From Apteryx mantelli (lineage: Eukaryota; Chordata; Aves; Apterygiformes; Apterygidae), in NCBI RefSeq assembly GCF_036417845.1, contig NC_089980.1, positions 63,362,501 through 63,426,500 on the forward strand: a stretch of 64,000 nucleotides of DNA. Direction: 5' to 3'. How positions within the stretch are numbered: the stretch's first letter is position 1; every line of letters starts with the position of its first letter. A program made the translations under genes and the position numbers. The notes under the pieces were generated by a model. It saw only the letters and a list, made by a program, of their open reading frames with translations, was not told where the DNA came from and did not search any database. This document shows, piece after piece, positions 61,101 to 64,000 of the stretch.

Positions 61101-64000
61101 CTCAAGCTTACAGATACTGGATATATCTGCTTGTAAACCTCAAATGATTTTGTGTTTTCTCTGTGCTTAGATTTTTGTTCCTAAACATCCTGAGATGAAG
61201 ATGAAGAAACTACACATGCCACCACGTGTACTAGGACACCCATTGGATACATGGGTTTGCTGCCATGTACATTTTACTGACAGCAATATTGAGAGAAAAA
61301 CAAAACCCATGCAAAAATCTAAGCAGATGCTTAGTTTTATATACTGAAAGCCATTCTTTTTTTTTTGTCCACATAAAGGCCAAGAGAATGCAATATTTTT
61401 TAATAAATATGCGCAGTTACTTTCCTATAAGAAATGGGCACCTGTGTCTGGCCTGAGCTTATTGAAAGCCAAAGTCCCGTCAGAGCATTAATTACTGGAA
61501 GACCATTCCTGTATTGTGATTAAAGTTCATGATCTACAAGGTTAGCCTACTGTAATTTGATAAGAGATTTCCTTTAAAATGGTACTTGGGAGCTGTAGCA
61601 TTAACAAATGATGTTTGTCCATTGAGTTGAGAGAAGGTAAGGTGACTGATCACTCTCATTTTCATCCAGTGCTATTTTCTGGTAACCCAGTAGCTACAGG
61701 TAAAAATTTTTACTTCTGTGTTTACGTAGATGTTAAAGGTCTCTTTCCTGAACAACCTTTGCTTACTGGCTGTGGCTAATTATTCCTTGCCATAGATCTG
61801 CGGCTCCCTGTGAATGAGGAATCGTGAAGAACCAACATAGTTCAGCAACCCCGTTTATTTAATGCTTTCCAGATCCTTTTGTTACTATCTTCAGCGCACA
61901 AATAATTGATTTATTTAATTACTGTGACTGCTATCATAATCTTTTGGATTATTTTTGATTATTTTGCAGAATGCTTTGCTTTGCTATGAGGATAGCTGAT
62001 TTCTCTGGAAACTTGGCTAAATGTAGTTTTAATTTTTATTTAACTAGCTTGGTAGCCAAGGTTTCCACGGTCTGTGTTTTGACAGAACTATGACAGTGCA
62101 GAATGTATCTATGCCAGATAACAAATCCTATAGTGCTCTGTAACTGAAAGCAAACTGAGATGTGCCCAACCTGTTGTGCTGCATTCATTCAGCTGACCTG
62201 CCCCAAAAGGTATTTGACACATCAGTAAAGAAGAAATACTGAAAGTAGCTGGATCCAGTTTCTGTGATATTTCTGCCTGCCCAGCCCCCCTGAGCAAAAT
62301 ATTTTTTCTGCGAAAAAGAGTATCAGGTAGGTCCCTTCCAACCTCAACCATTCTGTGATTCTGTGATAGGGTAAGAATTTTATGGTATGAATCCATGGAT
62401 CAAAGAAATTAAGAGGAGAAAGCAGTTGATGCCTCCCAGTATATAGTACAGAGAGACATCATGTTTGAGATAAAAGTTTCTGCACTGTATAAAGTTGTTA
62501 GGGGGAGAGCTCAGTCATCAACACACGAAGAAGGACTTGTATGACAAAGAAGGTAGGATAACTGTATCCAGCTGAAATATAAATAAATCTTAGAGTGTTA
62601 GGAAATAGATAAGAATGGGGTGGGATTGAGCATCTCAGAATTGTAATTAAAATGCTCTGAAAGCAATTTTTGTGTGGTTAGAAATTCTTTTCCTATGCCT
62701 GTTTCAGTTGCTTTCTTTGGTGTGTTGTCTCAAAGAAGGGATTGAGTAGTATTTCAGAGTGCTCCTATTTTACATTGGGCTCTGCAGAGAATGTGTCAGG
62801 AGATCTTAAGGTGCAGGGTGGCAGCTACATTCCCCACAAAGGGTATCTTTTGAGCTAGAGTTAGAAACAATGACTAACATTTGTCTGGAATTACTTGTTT
62901 CGGTCATATGTGGGATAAGCAGCTGTGTCCTTGACAGACTGTTGTCTTGATAACCAGGAATGGGCCTAGAGTGTAATATTAACAATGTCAGAATGTGGTT
63001 TTTTTAACCCAAATTACTAAACTAAGGTAATCTTAACTGTCATACTGGGATGCGTATGCGTTACAGTGTATGTTGTTTCCTTTTCTGTTACTGCTTTACA
63101 GTATTGGTATTACTGTTTCCCAGCTGGTTCCTGTATTCTGGTATAATTAAAGCAGTTCAGCTGCTTTTGTGGACAAAGCTCAGAGCTGATACCTCTGGAG
63201 GGAGACATTGGGAACTGAACTGAATGTAAACCTGTGTATTTGGAAGCATCTTTCTGTATCAGCATCCCTGACCACTACTGAGTTAACATTTACAGTGACC
63301 TGCTCTGGTATACATAGGTCATTACTTTGGCAATTACTTTGTAAAAGTTCTGGTGACAAACAGTAGGCAATGTAATTTTGAATGATGTCCTGACAGTTTA
63401 AAATGAACAGTGCCCCTCACATATGGACACTTCAGTGGACCATAATCCAGTCTATTAGTTTGTTGATCCCATTTCTTCTTGGAGATATGCAACTACATGC
63501 AAAAGATAAATTGAGAGAGTTAGTTACAAAAAAATCATGGTATTTTTCTAGCTTATTTTGCTATAGCTAATTATGTATGTTCAAATAAAAAAAAGTAGGA
63601 GAGAAAAGAATGGAATTTGAAAACGTGTACGTCTTCTACATAAAAATCCATGTAAACTCAATGTAACTCAGTTCACTCTTAAAAAGATGGCTGACTTCCC
63701 TTAGCCATATGGGATGTACTTCTGAGGATGCATGTAATTAGCTCTGCTGCTGCAGTCAATGTTTATGGAAATAAATTCCCACAGCTGATTCTGTGTAAGT
63801 AAATTTTTTTATCACTGAAGTTTTGAATAGCCACAGAAGCCTGCCTGTATAAAGAAAGCTGTAGGGTCTGTGCAGTAGTTTTACACTTGTAATTATTGTG
63901 CCTCAGCATCACCTCCCTCTATTGATCTTCAAACCAGCATACAACAAAATATAAAATACAAACAGTTCCAGGAAAAAAACTCCATTAAGTCTTTTAATGA
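61101..64000. other. Right end of window, no recognisable gene
   Basis: AT-rich sequence without recognised exons. The only named element is the 37-bp CR1 tail at 62329-62365. UTRN coding exons, if the gene lies here, must be further right or too short to recognise. Confidence 0.55.
62329..62365 (+). mobile_element. CR1 3' tail fragment
   Basis: AGGTCCCTTCCAACCTCAAC followed by two ATTCTGTG units (62350-62365) is the extreme CR1 3' end in plus orientation. Only about 40 bp can be recognised; sequence to the left is not CR1-like. This is the only plus-strand CR1 seen in the window. Confidence 0.85.

Noticed and set aside
55320-64000. Search for UTRN coding exons (actin-binding domain start)
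   Set aside because: No open segment resembling the utrophin N-terminus was found on either strand, so UTRN is not annotated.
1-64000. CRISPR arrays, operons, ribosome binding sites, insertion sequences
   Set aside because: The window is vertebrate nuclear DNA; no direct-repeat/spacer array or bacterial gene structure is present.

Overview
This 64 kb window is vertebrate nuclear DNA, almost certainly from a bird. Several CR1 retrotransposon copies carry the avian-type 3' end (8-bp ATTCTGTG repeats). Gene density is low, the intergenic DNA is AT-rich, and there are three compact CpG islands. The recognisable gene order is SF3B5 (minus), STX11 (plus), tRNA-Leu(TAA) (plus). As I recall it, this matches the human 6q24 order PLAGL1 - SF3B5 - STX11 - UTRN, which would place the window in the avian counterpart (chromosome 3 in chicken). 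No PLAGL1 or UTRN coding exon could be recognised inside the window.

Layout. 1-4660: moderately GC-rich DNA with no recognisable gene and one purine-rich microsatellite (about 1663-1842). 4661-6905: a very long, almost pure pyrimidine tract on the plus strand that creates spurious open frames of up to 588 codons. 6906-10400: AT-rich DNA downstream of SF3B5. 10426-11930: SF3B5 (single-exon, 86 aa, minus strand), its poly(A) signal and a CpG island with ETS/CRE-like and ZNF143-type motifs. 11950-32000: about 20 kb of intergenic DNA with one CR1, a clear inverted repeat around 16029-17052 and a diverged repeat pair at 23687/25488. 32100-33300: CpG-island promoter and inferred non-coding exon 1 of STX11 (donor at 33062). 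33062-47014: STX11 intron, seeded with CR1 copies of different ages. 47015-50110: STX11 coding exon (288 aa) and a long 3' UTR. 50110-53750: AT-rich DNA with an old CR1 fragment. 53770-55320: CpG island holding a degenerate GC-rich minisatellite and an intact tRNA-Leu(TAA) gene with a Pol III terminator. 55320-64000: AT-rich DNA, probably upstream of or within the 5' part of UTRN, with two candidate exons and two CR1 fragments.

The genes are not a functional operon. SF3B5 is a housekeeping spliceosomal subunit, STX11 is an immune-cell Qa-SNARE, and the tRNA serves leucine UUA decoding. The most unusual structures are the 2.2 kb polypyrimidine tract with a duplicated anchor sequence inside it, the 16-17 kb inverted repeat, and a 48-codon coding-like segment at 57427-57570 that I could not assign. 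I found no evidence of a wholly new biological system.
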